A stretch of 53,070 nucleotides of DNA from an uncultured Clostridium sp. (GTDB taxonomy: Bacteria > Bacillota > Clostridia > TANB77 > CAG-508): positions 1 to 53,070 of the forward strand of contig USNR01000004.1 in NCBI GenBank assembly GCA_900556135.1. Reading direction: 5' to 3'. This document shows positions 8,234-17,766 of this stretch, one piece after another; positions within the stretch are counted from its first letter, which is position 1, and each line of letters starts with the position of its first letter. Position numbers and translations under genes: made by a program. The notes beneath the pieces are model-generated. The model was not told the DNA's origin and did no database searches. It saw nothing but the letters and a program-made list of their open reading frames with translations.

Positions 8234-9305
8234 CATTTTCAAATTCTCTTTTTAAAATTAATTTTTTTATAAAATTTATAAGCTGTGCTAATTTACCTCT
8301 TCTTTTTGGTATTAAATATGTGCTTCCTGTTACAACATCAAACTTATGATCCAATTTTTCCATCATATTTATATAAAAATTATTAAAGAAAAAATAATTT
8401 TGTGTCGTACCTATCAACTCTTGATAATTATATAGATTTTTTCTAAAATTTTCTATCTCCACTGTTGTGAGTAAAGTTGAATATAGTGTATTAAAGTTCG
8501 CTGTTATTATTGTTTCTTGAACAAACAGAAATTCTTTTTTTATCTCTTGTTTTAAACTTTCTATTTTATTCATTATTCTTTCTGACTTAGCAAATGATAA
8601 GTCTTTTGTTTGTAATAAATTATTATATTTTATAATATCTTCTTCGCAATACAAAATTTTGTCCAAACTATTCAATATGCTGTTATAATTTTTTTCTCCA
8701 CATAATGCAATAAATTTGTTTTTAAATCTATTATTGCTGTTAAAGGTACTATCGAATAAAACTTCTTCCCCTGTTACATACGCCATTTGTGTTACTAAAT
8801 TACATAGTACAGGATATAAGTTTGTACTAATAGTTGGAAAAGATAATCCATAATACTCAACATTTTCAAATGTACAATTCAATGCATTAGAAGCTATAAT
8901 TTGAACAGCAGCTTCATTTAGTGCCATTCCTGTAATTTTTGAGCCTTTAAACTCACATAATCCCAATCTTGCTAGATTTCCCTTTTCATCTTTTCTTTCT
9001 TGAAAGTGGTGTACTAATTCGTGAATAGCATACCTTTCTAGGTCTGCAAGTCCCATGCCATCTCTAAAGTAAATTGATGCATTTTTATAATAATAGCTTG
9101 CTTCTGCCATTCCATCTGGAATTTTAGCAATGTACATAGTAACCTTAGAAAATTTTTCAAACAATTCTTCTGCTGTAAATCCTGCATTTGGAAAAGTTAA
9201 ATATAGTTTATCACTAACATTTTTTGCAATAGAAATAACACTTGAATTATCAAGTGGTTCAATAATTTCTATTCCATCCTTTCGTAAATCTGCCTCAACG
9301 CTCAT
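8223..9305 (-). CDS. Uncharacterised HExxH metallopeptidase-like protein
   Basis: I do not recognise the family. The 360-residue protein has no signal peptide at the N-terminus (MSVEADLRKD), so it looks cytosolic. Residues 88-101 carry the zincin motif HELVHH (His95, Glu96, His99) in the context LERYAIHELVHHFQE, and NEAAVQ at 130-135 is placed like the third-ligand Glu of gluzincins. Residues 230-300 are helical and charged, possibly coiled coil; the C-terminus is basic (KRRGK...LILKREFENEKE). AAGGAG lies 8 nt upstream of the ATG. It is a single-gene unit between leuS and the gltD-like operon, with its stop inside its own terminator. Putative zinc peptidase; substrate unknown. The neighbours give no functional clue. 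Confidence 0.6.
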   Translation of the reverse strand: MSVEADLRKDGIEIIEPLDNSSVISIAKNVSDKLYLTFPNAGFTAEELFEKFSKVTMYIAKIPDGMAEASYYYKNASIYFRDGMGLADLERYAIHELVHHFQERKDEKGNLARLGLCEFKGSKITGMALNEAAVQIIASNALNCTFENVEYYGLSFPTISTNLYPVLCNLVTQMAYVTGEEVLFDSTFNSNNRFKNKFIALCGEKNYNSILNSLDKILYCEEDIIKYNNLLQTKDLSFAKSERIMNKIESLKQEIKKEFLFVQETIITANFNTLYSTLLTTVEIENFRKNLYNYQELIGTTQNYFFFNNFYINMMEKLDHKFDVVTGSTYLIPKRRGKLAQLINFIKKLILKREFENEKE

Positions 9306-9457
9306 TAAAAATTCTCCTTAGTATTAGTACAATATATTATACTATATAATCTCATAAAAAGTGTAACAAAACTATTAAGAAAATATTACATTTTTATTAC
9401 ATTTTTACTTTGTTATTTTATCTCTATCCTATGTAAATTACCTTGCAGTCATATAGT

Positions 9458-10774
9458 CTATAACTCGTATAAATATCTCATTATATGATAAGCTGCATCT
9501 CTTCCGCTTCTTGCAGCCCATGCAACTGTACCTTTTGCTCCAACAAAATCCCCACCAGCAAAAACTTTTTCACATGATGTCTTACTTTTTTCATCAATTT
9601 TAATTTTATTGTGTTCATCTAAATTCAGATTTAAAGTATCAAAAATATTCTCATCAATTTTAGATCCAACTGCCATAAGTACAATATCTATTTTCTGTCT
9701 AAAATTGCTTCCATCAATATTTACAGGATATAACCTACTCTCACCATCTCTGCTAACTAATTCCGTCTTTACACATTCAATTTCTTTTACTCTATCTTCA
9801 CCTATTATTTTTACTAAATTTGTTTGAAATAAAAACTGTATTCCTTCTTCCTTTGCCTCTTGTATTTCCTTTTCTTCAGCAGGCATTTGTTCTTCTGCCC
9901 TTCTATAAATAACAAAAACTTCATCTGCACCATTTTGCTTAGCAGTCCTAGCCATATCCATTGCCACATTGCCGCCACCAATTATAGCAACTCTTTTATT
10001 TATTATATCTATATCTTTTTTATATTCTAACACCTCATTTGCACCATAGACTCCTACAAGATTTTCTCCCTCAATATTCATTCTTGAAGACTTGTTTGCA
10101 CCTACTGCTAAAAATATTGCATCATAATTTTCCTTTAATTCCGATATATTGACATTCTGACCTAATTTGCAATTTAATTTATAATCTATATTTCCTATAT
10201 CTAAAATCTTTTTTAGATTATTCTCTAATACTTTTCTTTCCAACCTAAACTCCGGAATGCCATGTGAGAGAATTCCTCCCAACTGGCTATGTTTTTCATA
10301 TATAGTAACATTAACACCTGCTCTGGCCAAAAAGGCTGCACAAGTTAATCCTGCTGGTCCACCTCCAACAATAGCAACAGTCTTTTCTTTTAATTTTTCT
10401 ATTATTTCATTTTTATCCTCAGTTTCATCTAAAGCTTCTATTTGCTTTACTATTTCATCATTTTCTAATTTTTCTATTTTATAGTTATTCTTTATAGCAA
10501 AATCAGATAAATACTTTTCTATATTTCCAATCTCTACAGGTTCACCTCTTATTCCTCTAGTACACTTGCCTTGACATTGTTTAGAATGTGGGCATATTCT
10601 GCTACATACATTTGGTAACACAGTAGTTTGAGTTAGTACTCTATATGCCTCCTCTGTTTTATTCTCTTTTAATAATGCTATAATATTAGGTATATCATTT
10701 CCTAATGGACATCCCTTTTGACATGGCTTCGTTTTACAATTTAAACAATAATCTAGTTTTTCTTTTATTTTCAT
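9458..10774 (-). CDS. NADPH-dependent FAD/Fe-S oxidoreductase, GltD / NfnB-like
   Basis: A flavoprotein of the glutamate synthase small-subunit family, 438 aa. The N-terminus binds two [4Fe-4S] clusters (CLNCKTKPCQKGCP, and CSRICPHSKQCQGKC). A FAD Rossmann motif follows (VGGGPAGL), then an NAD(P)H motif (GGGNVAMD) and a C-terminal FAD motif (AGGDFVGAKGTVAWA). In glutamate synthase it passes electrons from NADPH to the large subunit, but no gltA is here; relatives work alone or with other partners. The ATG at 10774 is chosen because AAAGGAA lies 9 nt before it; an upstream GTG or TTG would add 22 hydrophobic residues with no ribosome site. It follows the UDG gene by 69 nt, probably in one operon. 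Confidence 0.82.
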   Translation of the reverse strand: MKIKEKLDYCLNCKTKPCQKGCPLGNDIPNIIALLKENKTEEAYRVLTQTTVLPNVCSRICPHSKQCQGKCTRGIRGEPVEIGNIEKYLSDFAIKNNYKIEKLENDEIVKQIEALDETEDKNEIIEKLKEKTVAIVGGGPAGLTCAAFLARAGVNVTIYEKHSQLGGILSHGIPEFRLERKVLENNLKKILDIGNIDYKLNCKLGQNVNISELKENYDAIFLAVGANKSSRMNIEGENLVGVYGANEVLEYKKDIDIINKRVAIIGGGNVAMDMARTAKQNGADEVFVIYRRAEEQMPAEEKEIQEAKEEGIQFLFQTNLVKIIGEDRVKEIECVKTELVSRDGESRLYPVNIDGSNFRQKIDIVLMAVGSKIDENIFDTLNLNLDEHNKIKIDEKSKTSCEKVFAGGDFVGAKGTVAWAARSGRDAAYHIMRYLYEL

Positions 10775-10843
10775 ATTTAATAATTCCTTTTTATTTTGAT
10801 TAATATTGAATATTTGACATATGATTAATAATATTAACAAGTA

Positions 10844-11416
10844 TTAGCTATTAATATCAATTCCTAGTTCTTCTGCTTTTTGTTTTACAAGTTTTAAATC
10901 TCTCCAAAAATCTATCTTCTTTGCATCATCCCTTAATAATGCTGCTGGGTGCCATGTTGGCATATATAATATTCCCTTTTTCTCAACCCATTTTCCTCTA
11001 TCTGCAGTAATTCCATGTTCTTTACCCAGTATATTCTTTAAAGCTGTACTTCCCATTAAAACAATTATTTTAGGATTTATCAGTATAACTTGATTTCGTA
11101 AATAATTTAAACAAGCTTCAGCTTCATCATCTGTTGGGACTCTATTCGAAGGAGGCCTACATTTTACAATATTGGCAATATACAGTTTTTCTCTTTTTAT
11201 ATTTAATCCATCAAACGATTTATTCATAAGTTGTCCTGCTTTACCAACAAAAGGTTCTCCTTGCTTATCCTCGTCTGCCCCTGGGCCTTCACCTATAAGC
11301 ATTACATCTGCTGTTTTATCTCCTGTTCCAAATACTATGTTTGTTCTGTTAACGCATAGCTTGCATTTTTTGCAACCTTTAATTGATTCTTCTAATTCGT
11401 TCCAATTGTCGTACAT
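10844..11416 (-). CDS. Family 4 uracil-DNA glycosylase (Fe-S)
   Basis: Removes uracil from DNA as the first step of base excision repair. Family 4 hallmarks are present: cluster cysteines at residues 15 and 18 (CKKC) with further Cys in VKCRPPSN and EAEACLNY, motif A in GEGPGADEDKQGEPFVG, and motif B in TWHPAALLRD. Length (190 aa) is typical. GAGGAG lies 6 nt before the ATG. The gene is read from a promoter whose -35 lies at the edge of repeat R copy 3. Confidence 0.92.
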   Translation of the reverse strand: MYDNWNELEESIKGCKKCKLCVNRTNIVFGTGDKTADVMLIGEGPGADEDKQGEPFVGKAGQLMNKSFDGLNIKREKLYIANIVKCRPPSNRVPTDDEAEACLNYLRNQVILINPKIIVLMGSTALKNILGKEHGITADRGKWVEKKGILYMPTWHPAALLRDDAKKIDFWRDLKLVKQKAEELGIDINS

Positions 11417-11456
11417 GTTTTACTCCTCTAATTATTAATTTTAATTCACTCTTTTT

Positions 11457-11485
11457 AGCATATATCATAATAAAAATGATGTAAA
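11457..11485 (-). promoter_or_regulatory. Promoter for the UDG / GltD-like operon
   Basis: On the minus strand TTTACA (11480-11485) and TATGCT (11457-11462) are 17 nt apart. The -35 is formed by the first bases of repeat R copy 3. Confidence 0.5.
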
Positions 11486-11560
11486 TTAGGAATTGTAATT
11501 TTCTCTTAACTATAACTTCCAAGCACATTGAGCCATATTATTAGTCCAACAAACGGATGT
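11480..11560 (+). repeat. Dispersed intergenic repeat R, copy 3
   Basis: TAAATTAGGAATTG and AATTTTCTCTTAACTATAA match the left block of copy 2. CATATTATTAGTC and ACGGATGT match the right end of copy 1. The central ACGTCTTTA block is missing, as expected for an internal deletion. Confidence 0.6.
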
Positions 11561-11574
11561 AAAAAATTCTATAA

Positions 11575-12378
11575 TTAGTTCAACAATCCCATTATAGAAA
11601 CATTTCTTCCTGCTTTATCTCCTGATTTTCTATGTGAATGTAAAATTTCTGGATGACATGCAGTACAAATTCCGCTTTCTACAATATTTTTCGGTTTAAC
11701 CCCAACCTCTTCCAATAAACATCTATTTATTAAATTTGTATCCACAAAATATTTTGAGCTGTTTGTTTTGCTATGCTCTATTATATCACAATTTCTTTTT
11801 AAATACCCAAATGTCTCTTCAAAAATATTTTTAACATCTTCTTCAACTTCAAAATGACATTTGCCAATGCAAGGTCCTAAACACACAAGCAAATCTTCTG
11901 GATCAGAGCCATAAAGTTCACACATTTTCCTTACGGCTTTTTGACCTATTTTTTGCACAGTGCCTCTCCATCCCGAATGAATATTCCCTATTACTCTCTT
12001 TTTCATATCATATATATAAATAGGTGTGCAATCAGCAAAACTTAGCATCAAATTGATATTAGCTTTGTCAGTTAATAATCCATCTACATTATTAAAATTT
12101 TCTTCAATGCTTTCCACTTTTTTTATAATATCACTATGGGTTTGCCCTGGTCTTATTAAACTCTTTTCTGATATATTTAACGCATTACACAACTTTTTAG
12201 TACTGTCCTCTGCTTTTTTCAATTGCTCTTCCGTATTTAAATTTCTTCTAAAATCCACATCTTTTGCACTTAATGTGTAACAATGAACAATTTTACCATA
12301 TTCAAGCAATCGTCTAAATTGTAAGTATTCTATATCATCCTTTTTTACATGAATAACATTTTCATTAGATAAATCCAT
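11575..12378 (-). CDS. pgeF: Peptidoglycan editing factor / YfiH-YlmD family (laccase-domain protein)
   Basis: A Zn-dependent protein of the YfiH/LACC1 family, 267 aa. In E. coli PgeF hydrolyses misincorporated L-Ser from UDP-MurNAc-Ser; other members act on purine nucleosides. Conserved blocks are RPGQTHSD, SFADCTPIYIYD, GNIHSGWRGT, CLGPCIGKCHFEV and the CTACHPE to SHRKSGDKAGR end, giving the His and Cys metal ligands. AAAGGAA lies 6-8 nt before the ATG. It begins 21 nt after the addB stop and looks co-transcribed with ogg and addB. Confidence 0.88.
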   Translation of the reverse strand: MDLSNENVIHVKKDDIEYLQFRRLLEYGKIVHCYTLSAKDVDFRRNLNTEEQLKKAEDSTKKLCNALNISEKSLIRPGQTHSDIIKKVESIEENFNNVDGLLTDKANINLMLSFADCTPIYIYDMKKRVIGNIHSGWRGTVQKIGQKAVRKMCELYGSDPEDLLVCLGPCIGKCHFEVEEDVKNIFEETFGYLKRNCDIIEHSKTNSSKYFVDTNLINRCLLEEVGVKPKNIVESGICTACHPEILHSHRKSGDKAGRNVSIMGLLN

Positions 12379-12399
12379 TTTCTTTCCTTTCTTAAACGC

Positions 12400-15300
12400 T
12401 TAAACCTCGTCTTTAATATTTTCTAATATAGCATCTTTATTTAATGATTCTAAGTAATTATATGTATTCCCTTTATTGTTTACATCAAACCTACAAATCG
12501 ATTTATAACTACAATATTCACATGGAGTTCTCCCCTTTTGAACTTTCATATTATAATATGGACGTAGACCAATATCGCCTTTTAATATTTCTTCTGATAT
12601 CTGCTTTATTATTTTATCCATATATTTCTGCAAATATTTAAATTGCTCAGCATTTATCGCTGACCTAGTTTTTTGACTATTTATCTCTCCATTATTTTTT
12701 ATTCCTGCTGGAATTATTTCGCTTCCACCGGTTTGCTCTATTTTATTATCCATCATTTTTATAACATTTACGTCAGCTAAAATTAACCCCTTCATTTTAA
12801 ACTCTTGTTTAACTGCTTCGGCTATTTCCTCATCTGTCATATTGTTATTTGCAGAAACATTAGGCTCTGATAAATTAAAATATAAAACTCCTGCTGGTAA
12901 AAAATCTTCTACTTTGCATGTTTCGTTTAGATATGTTAATAATTGTAATTGCAATCCAGCCACAACTTGATTTAAATCGATATTTTTTACAGATGATTTA
13001 TAATCTATAATTCTAACATATGTTCCATCTGGATTTTTTGCAATATCTACTCTATCAATTTTTCCAACAATTTCCACAGTTCTACCACTATCTGTGTGTA
13101 AAGTTATTGGCTTATATTTTGAATTCTTTCCAAACTCAACTTCATGTCCAAACACATCAAAGTCACTCTGCTTAATAGTTTGGACGATATATTTTATAGA
13201 AGTAGTTACTACTTTTTTTAATCTTCTAACCAAGTTAATATATTTTGCAGATGTGCTAAACACATAGTTCTGGTCCAGTCTCATTTTTTCTTTTATAATC
13301 TTTTCAACAATTTGCTCTATTTCTTTCTCTTCTACCTGTCTTACTGTTATCTGTTTCTCATCCAATTCACTAAAGAAACTATCTATTATATCGTGCATAA
13401 ATGAACCTGTATCTACTGCTCCAACTTTAAATTCTGACTTTTCATTCAATTTCAAACCATACTTTAAATAATAAGAAAACGGACATTTTCTATATTGTTC
13501 TAATCTTGAAACACTAGTTTGAAGAGTATTTCCATACATTCTGTCAATATTTTCTTTTGTTATTCTATCTGGAGTATTCGTATAATTCAAAGCTCTTATA
13601 GCATTTTTCAGCTTAATGCTCCATTTAAGGTCACTGTCAAAAATATTATATACAACAAACCAATTAGAATCTATCTCTTTTCCATCTCTAAATTCTCTAA
13701 GTTTTTCTATCAATTGCTCAAATGTAGGACCTTCCACGTCAATTGAAAATTCTTCTTTTATTATGTCGCTATCTACAATTAAATTTTCAAACATCTTTTT
13801 TATCTTAGAAACTAATGTTGAAGGTCTTAAAGATTTGCCTTCTGCATCAGCAGACGCATATGATAAAATAAGTTTTTCTTCTGGCGTAGTAAAAGCTTTA
13901 TATACATTAAAATTATCTTCATAAATTCTTTCCAATGTTCCTTTGGCAAGTTCTACTCCATATTTTTTCACTTCATCTCTGTCATTATCATTTAAAAATC
14001 CTTCTGCTTTATTTACTGATGGAAAATTTCCGTCATTTAATCCTATTATAAAAACTGCTCTAACTTTATGACTTCTAGATCTATCCACATCTCCAACCAC
14101 AACTTGATCTTGTGCCATAGGAATTGTTCCTAAATTACTATTACCAAATCCAGTTTGCAAAGTTTTCATATAATCATCAAATGTAATGAAATCATCACCA
14201 AACACCATCACGATTTCGTCTAATACCTGCATAATTATTTTTAAACTTACTTCATATTCTTCTGCAACATTTAACTCACCTTTATTTTTTAGCTCATCTA
14301 TCTTTTGTATAATTTTCTCGTCAATTTTATTTTCTATCAAAAAATTATAAATACTTTTAGAAATTCCAATTGCAGTTTTGCTTTCAACTAAGTTATTTCT
14401 TAACTTCAACAAAGGCTCTATTACTGCTTTTCTTAACTCATTTATTTTTACGATTTTTTCTTTGCCAAATTCCTTCTCATCATGAAAATTCCAATCTTCC
14501 TTATACCACTTATTTCCTCTAATATTCCATTTTACGCAATATCTTTCTAGCAAATATATATCTTCTTCTGATAAATCTGTAAATCCAGATTTTATATAAT
14601 TAAAAATACTTTCCTTTGACCAGTTTTTTGCAAATATTTCTAATATTGCTAAAATATATTTAACCAATAAATTTTGATTAAGTTCGCTCTTCTCGTCTAT
14701 GTATACTGGTATGTTATATTTACTAAAAATAGCTTTACACAAATTCGAGTATGTATCTATGTTTTGCGTTATTACAGAGATTTCATTATATTTATAATTT
14801 TTATCTCTTACAAGTTTTAATATCTGTTTTGCTACTTTCTCTACTTCTGAATATTGATTGTTTGCTAGGAACATCTGTATATTGTCACACTCTTCTAAGT
14901 AAACATCATATGGTATTTTAAAAATGTTTTTCTCTAAATGAGCTAATTCATTGCTTTTGAACCTTTTGGCATCCTCTAAAAATATATCTTTTAAAATTTC
15001 AATTTTATTATCTTTAGCTATTTGCAAAATTCTCTTTGCCGTTTGTTTATTACTATAAAACACATCAATATCAGGATTACTTTCCTTAGATACGTTTACT
15101 TCGTCAGCACAAACAGTAACAACAACTTTACTTGCTACTTGCATCAATCTTTCTATTATAGAATACTCTTGTTTAGTAAATCCAACAAATTCATCTATAT
15201 ATATTTCACAGTCGTCAAACATGCTAGTTTGATTAAGTTTTTCTGCAAGAACAGTTAACGAGTCGTTTTCATCTATATATTTGTCTTTTATTTTTTCGTC

Positions 15301-15795
15301 ATATTTACTATAAACAGTATAAATATCATTCAATTTTGAATATAAATATTTATTATCTTTCACAGATTCCATAAGTGTTTGCAAAATTTCTATACTTACT
15401 CCATGTTTTTTTAACTCCGTAATTTGAGTCAAAATCAAATCTATATTGCTATCAGACTTTCCTAAAAACTTTAAATCATTTTTCTTATCTGATAAAATAC
15501 TATAAATCAACATAGATTTTCCACTATTAGATAATGCCGTTTTGCATGCACCACCAACATCACTTAAAACTCTATGCGCCATACGATTAAATGTTAGAAC
15601 TTCCGCATTAATTACAGCACTTGCTCCTGTATTTTCTTTTATACTTCTAAGTAACTCTTTTTCCGCAGTAAAAGAAAACTGTTCTGGTGTTATTATGTAT
15701 TTTTTTTTTCCATTATCAATAGTCTCGCTAATTTCATTAAAAATGTAAGTAGTTTTGCCAGTTCCACTTCTTCCATAAATAATTTGCAAACTCAT
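12400..15795 (-). CDS. addB: ATP-dependent helicase/nuclease subunit B (AddB / RexB)
   Basis: The AddB half of AddAB, which resects double-strand breaks for recombination. Residues 1-20 have a Walker A motif (GRSGTGKTT). The C-terminal quarter has the RecB-like nuclease domain: the IIDYKSS catalytic block and the Fe-S cysteines, one in the YRKCPFSYYLKYG stretch and three in CEYCSYKSIC. Length (1131 aa) is normal. The ATG follows the ogg TAG directly (TAGATG), so translation is probably coupled. Oddly, the addA gene that usually follows addB is absent; pgeF comes instead. Confidence 0.93.
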   Translation of the reverse strand: MSLQIIYGRSGTGKTTYIFNEISETIDNGKKKYIITPEQFSFTAEKELLRSIKENTGASAVINAEVLTFNRMAHRVLSDVGGACKTALSNSGKSMLIYSILSDKKNDLKFLGKSDSNIDLILTQITELKKHGVSIEILQTLMESVKDNKYLYSKLNDIYTVYSKYDEKIKDKYIDENDSLTVLAEKLNQTSMFDDCEIYIDEFVGFTKQEYSIIERLMQVASKVVVTVCADEVNVSKESNPDIDVFYSNKQTAKRILQIAKDNKIEILKDIFLEDAKRFKSNELAHLEKNIFKIPYDVYLEECDNIQMFLANNQYSEVEKVAKQILKLVRDKNYKYNEISVITQNIDTYSNLCKAIFSKYNIPVYIDEKSELNQNLLVKYILAILEIFAKNWSKESIFNYIKSGFTDLSEEDIYLLERYCVKWNIRGNKWYKEDWNFHDEKEFGKEKIVKINELRKAVIEPLLKLRNNLVESKTAIGISKSIYNFLIENKIDEKIIQKIDELKNKGELNVAEEYEVSLKIIMQVLDEIVMVFGDDFITFDDYMKTLQTGFGNSNLGTIPMAQDQVVVGDVDRSRSHKVRAVFIIGLNDGNFPSVNKAEGFLNDNDRDEVKKYGVELAKGTLERIYEDNFNVYKAFTTPEEKLILSYASADAEGKSLRPSTLVSKIKKMFENLIVDSDIIKEEFSIDVEGPTFEQLIEKLREFRDGKEIDSNWFVVYNIFDSDLKWSIKLKNAIRALNYTNTPDRITKENIDRMYGNTLQTSVSRLEQYRKCPFSYYLKYGLKLNEKSEFKVGAVDTGSFMHDIIDSFFSELDEKQITVRQVEEKEIEQIVEKIIKEKMRLDQNYVFSTSAKYINLVRRLKKVVTTSIKYIVQTIKQSDFDVFGHEVEFGKNSKYKPITLHTDSGRTVEIVGKIDRVDIAKNPDGTYVRIIDYKSSVKNIDLNQVVAGLQLQLLTYLNETCKVEDFLPAGVLYFNLSEPNVSANNNMTDEEIAEAVKQEFKMKGLILADVNVIKMMDNKIEQTGGSEIIPAGIKNNGEINSQKTRSAINAEQFKYLQKYMDKIIKQISEEILKGDIGLRPYYNMKVQKGRTPCEYCSYKSICRFDVNNKGNTYNYLESLNKDAILENIKDEV

Positions 15796-16665
15796 CTAAT
15801 TATTCCCTTCTCTTTTCCAATAAAATAAATATTGTTGGGCTATCCCCTCTAAATTTCCAAATTTTTCTTTTGCAATTCCTTCAATTTGTTTTTTATTAAC
15901 ATTTGACTCAACTTCTTCATGAATATATAAATCATTCATAACTCTTCTAACCCATACATCAATTGGAAAAACATCCAATCTACTTAATGATGAAAATAGT
16001 AATATGCAATCAGCAACTTTTGGACCCACTCCTGGAAGAAGTAATAATTTTTTTCTCATTTCTGAGGTATCTTTCATATTCTTTAATTCATCTAAGTCCA
16101 CTACTTTTTCATTAATCATTTTAGTAGTTTGATATATATATTTATCTCTAAATCCCATTCCTAAATTTCTGAAATCCGTTATTGTTGCGTTTTCCAATTG
16201 TTCAGAAGTTGGAAATGTATAATATTCTGCCCCAGAAAAACTAATCTTCTCTCCATACTTTTTACACATTCTTTCTATAATGCCTTTTATTCGCGGAATA
16301 TTATTATTAGCTGAAATAATAAAAGAAATTATTACTTCCCATAAGTCCTGATTTAAAATGCGTATTCCCTTTCCATATTCTATGCTCTTTTTTAGATTAT
16401 CATCCACCTTAGATAATTCTTCTTTTATTTTTTCGTAATCTCTATTTAAATCAAAATACTGTATACATTCTTTTTCTATATCATTTTCACATTCACCTGT
16501 AATTATCACATTTGCATTATTCTTTTTAACATTTACCACATTCTTTCCAAACACACCTGTATAACTACCATCTTCTTGAACATTCCATCTAAAACATTGA
16601 CCACATTCAAAAACATCTCTTGGTTCAAATGATTTACAATTTTTTATTATATATTCTTGTTTCAT
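15796..16665 (-). CDS. ogg: 8-oxoguanine DNA glycosylase/AP lyase (OGG1 type)
   Basis: Excises 8-oxoguanine opposite cytosine. The OGG N-terminal domain (FECGQCFRW) is followed by the HhH-GPD domain with PGVGPKVADC (catalytic Lys216) and the conserved Asp236 in FPIDVWVRR. At 289 aa it is of usual length for bacterial OGG1-type enzymes. AAGGAATAAAG precedes the ATG. It is the first gene of ogg-addB-pgeF, so two DNA-repair functions share one transcript. Confidence 0.9.
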   Translation of the reverse strand: MKQEYIIKNCKSFEPRDVFECGQCFRWNVQEDGSYTGVFGKNVVNVKKNNANVIITGECENDIEKECIQYFDLNRDYEKIKEELSKVDDNLKKSIEYGKGIRILNQDLWEVIISFIISANNNIPRIKGIIERMCKKYGEKISFSGAEYYTFPTSEQLENATITDFRNLGMGFRDKYIYQTTKMINEKVVDLDELKNMKDTSEMRKKLLLLPGVGPKVADCILLFSSLSRLDVFPIDVWVRRVMNDLYIHEEVESNVNKKQIEGIAKEKFGNLEGIAQQYLFYWKREGNN

Positions 16666-16699
16666 TTATCTTTATTCCTTCTATAATTTACATAGTAAT

Positions 16700-16728
16700 A
16701 TTATCGCATTTAATCGCACTTTTTTCAA
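16700..16728 (-). promoter_or_regulatory. Promoter of ogg-addB-pgeF
   Basis: On the minus strand TTGAAA (16723-16728) and GATAAT (16700-16705) are 17 nt apart, 34 nt before the ogg start. No other gene intervenes. Confidence 0.65.
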
Positions 16729-16743
16729 TGATTATGAATAAAT

Positions 16744-17694
16744 TTATTTAAATCCTTTTCCTAATACTTCTCTGGCATTTATAATGATAATAAATGCTGA
16801 TTTATCTATCTTTCTCGCTGTTGCCTCCATCATATAAGCTTCCGTTCTTGAACCAACGCATAACAATGTCATTTTCTTTTGGTTCGTATACATTCCCTTA
16901 GAATATATACCTGTACTTCCTCTATTTATCTCTTTCCCAATTGTTTCTGCTATCTCTTGATATTTAGGTGATATTATCAAAAGCACTTTTGCAAAGTTTG
17001 CTCCCTCAAAGATTATATCTATCATTTTTCCCATCAAATAAATTGCAATGGTTGAATATAATCCAATCTCTATATTTCTGAAAAAAATCACATTCATTGT
17101 AATTATTATAAAATCAATTATCAAAATCAAATTACTGCTTCTATATTGTGGTTTATATGTCCTTATTACATAAGATAATAAGTCTGAACCTCCTGTAGAT
17201 CCATTTAGCTTTAATATAATTGCAGTTCCTATTCCAACAAGTATTCCTCCATATATACAAGACAAAAAGCTGTCATGCGTAATAGGAGTTGCTATTTCAA
17301 ACAGATTAATAAATGTCGACAAACACACTGTTCCATATATAGACTTAAATAACAAATCTTTACCTATTTTAAAATATGCAATCATGAGCAATGGAATATT
17401 TAACACTAACATTGTTGTTCCTAGTGGAATATTTAGTAAATAGTAAATTATTGTTGATACTCCAGCAAATCCACCAGTTGATAATTCATTCGGCAATAAA
17501 AATGATGCTGTTCCAATAGCCATTATCATTGCACCAATGGTAATTCCTAAATATTCCTTAATCTTTTTAGTTATTATATATTTTTTACTAGCTTTATCTA
17601 TATTTTTTTCTTTGTTTTTATCACATATTTTTATTATTGCTTTCCTCATCTGTTTTTGTTTCTTTGTTTTTCTTCTTGCACTCTCTTCTTTCAT
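16744..17694 (-). CDS. YitT family membrane protein (DUF161 + DUF2179)
   Basis: An integral membrane protein of unknown transport function. After a basic cytosolic N-terminus (about 45 residues, rich in Lys/Arg) come five or so hydrophobic helices, with the family-typical FLLPNELSTGGFAGVSTI and NGSTGGSDLLS. The C-terminal DUF2179 domain (about 225-316) contains RGSTGIYSKGMYT and ends in INAREVLGKGFK. I use the ATG at 17694 (316 aa): AGGTGA is 5 nt upstream, while the GTG at 17703 lies inside that box. The box itself is in the 3' arm of a terminator-like hairpin. Confidence 0.9.
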   Translation of the reverse strand: MKEESARRKTKKQKQMRKAIIKICDKNKEKNIDKASKKYIITKKIKEYLGITIGAMIMAIGTASFLLPNELSTGGFAGVSTIIYYLLNIPLGTTMLVLNIPLLMIAYFKIGKDLLFKSIYGTVCLSTFINLFEIATPITHDSFLSCIYGGILVGIGTAIILKLNGSTGGSDLLSYVIRTYKPQYRSSNLILIIDFIIITMNVIFFRNIEIGLYSTIAIYLMGKMIDIIFEGANFAKVLLIISPKYQEIAETIGKEINRGSTGIYSKGMYTNQKKMTLLCVGSRTEAYMMEATARKIDKSAFIIIINAREVLGKGFK

Positions 17695-17695
17695 A

Positions 17696-17738
17696 AAAAT
17701 CACCTATATTACCATTATTGGCAAATATAGGTGATTTT
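17696..17738 (-). terminator. Terminator hairpin whose 3' arm contains the yitT ribosome binding site
   Basis: Perfect 14-bp inverted repeat (17696-17709 with 17725-17738), 15-nt loop. On the minus strand the 3' arm ends AGGTGATTTTT and runs straight into the ATG at 17694. It lies 28 nt beyond the stop of the radical SAM gene. Confidence 0.8.
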
Positions 17739-17766
17739 ATTACATAAATTTAACACATACATGTTT

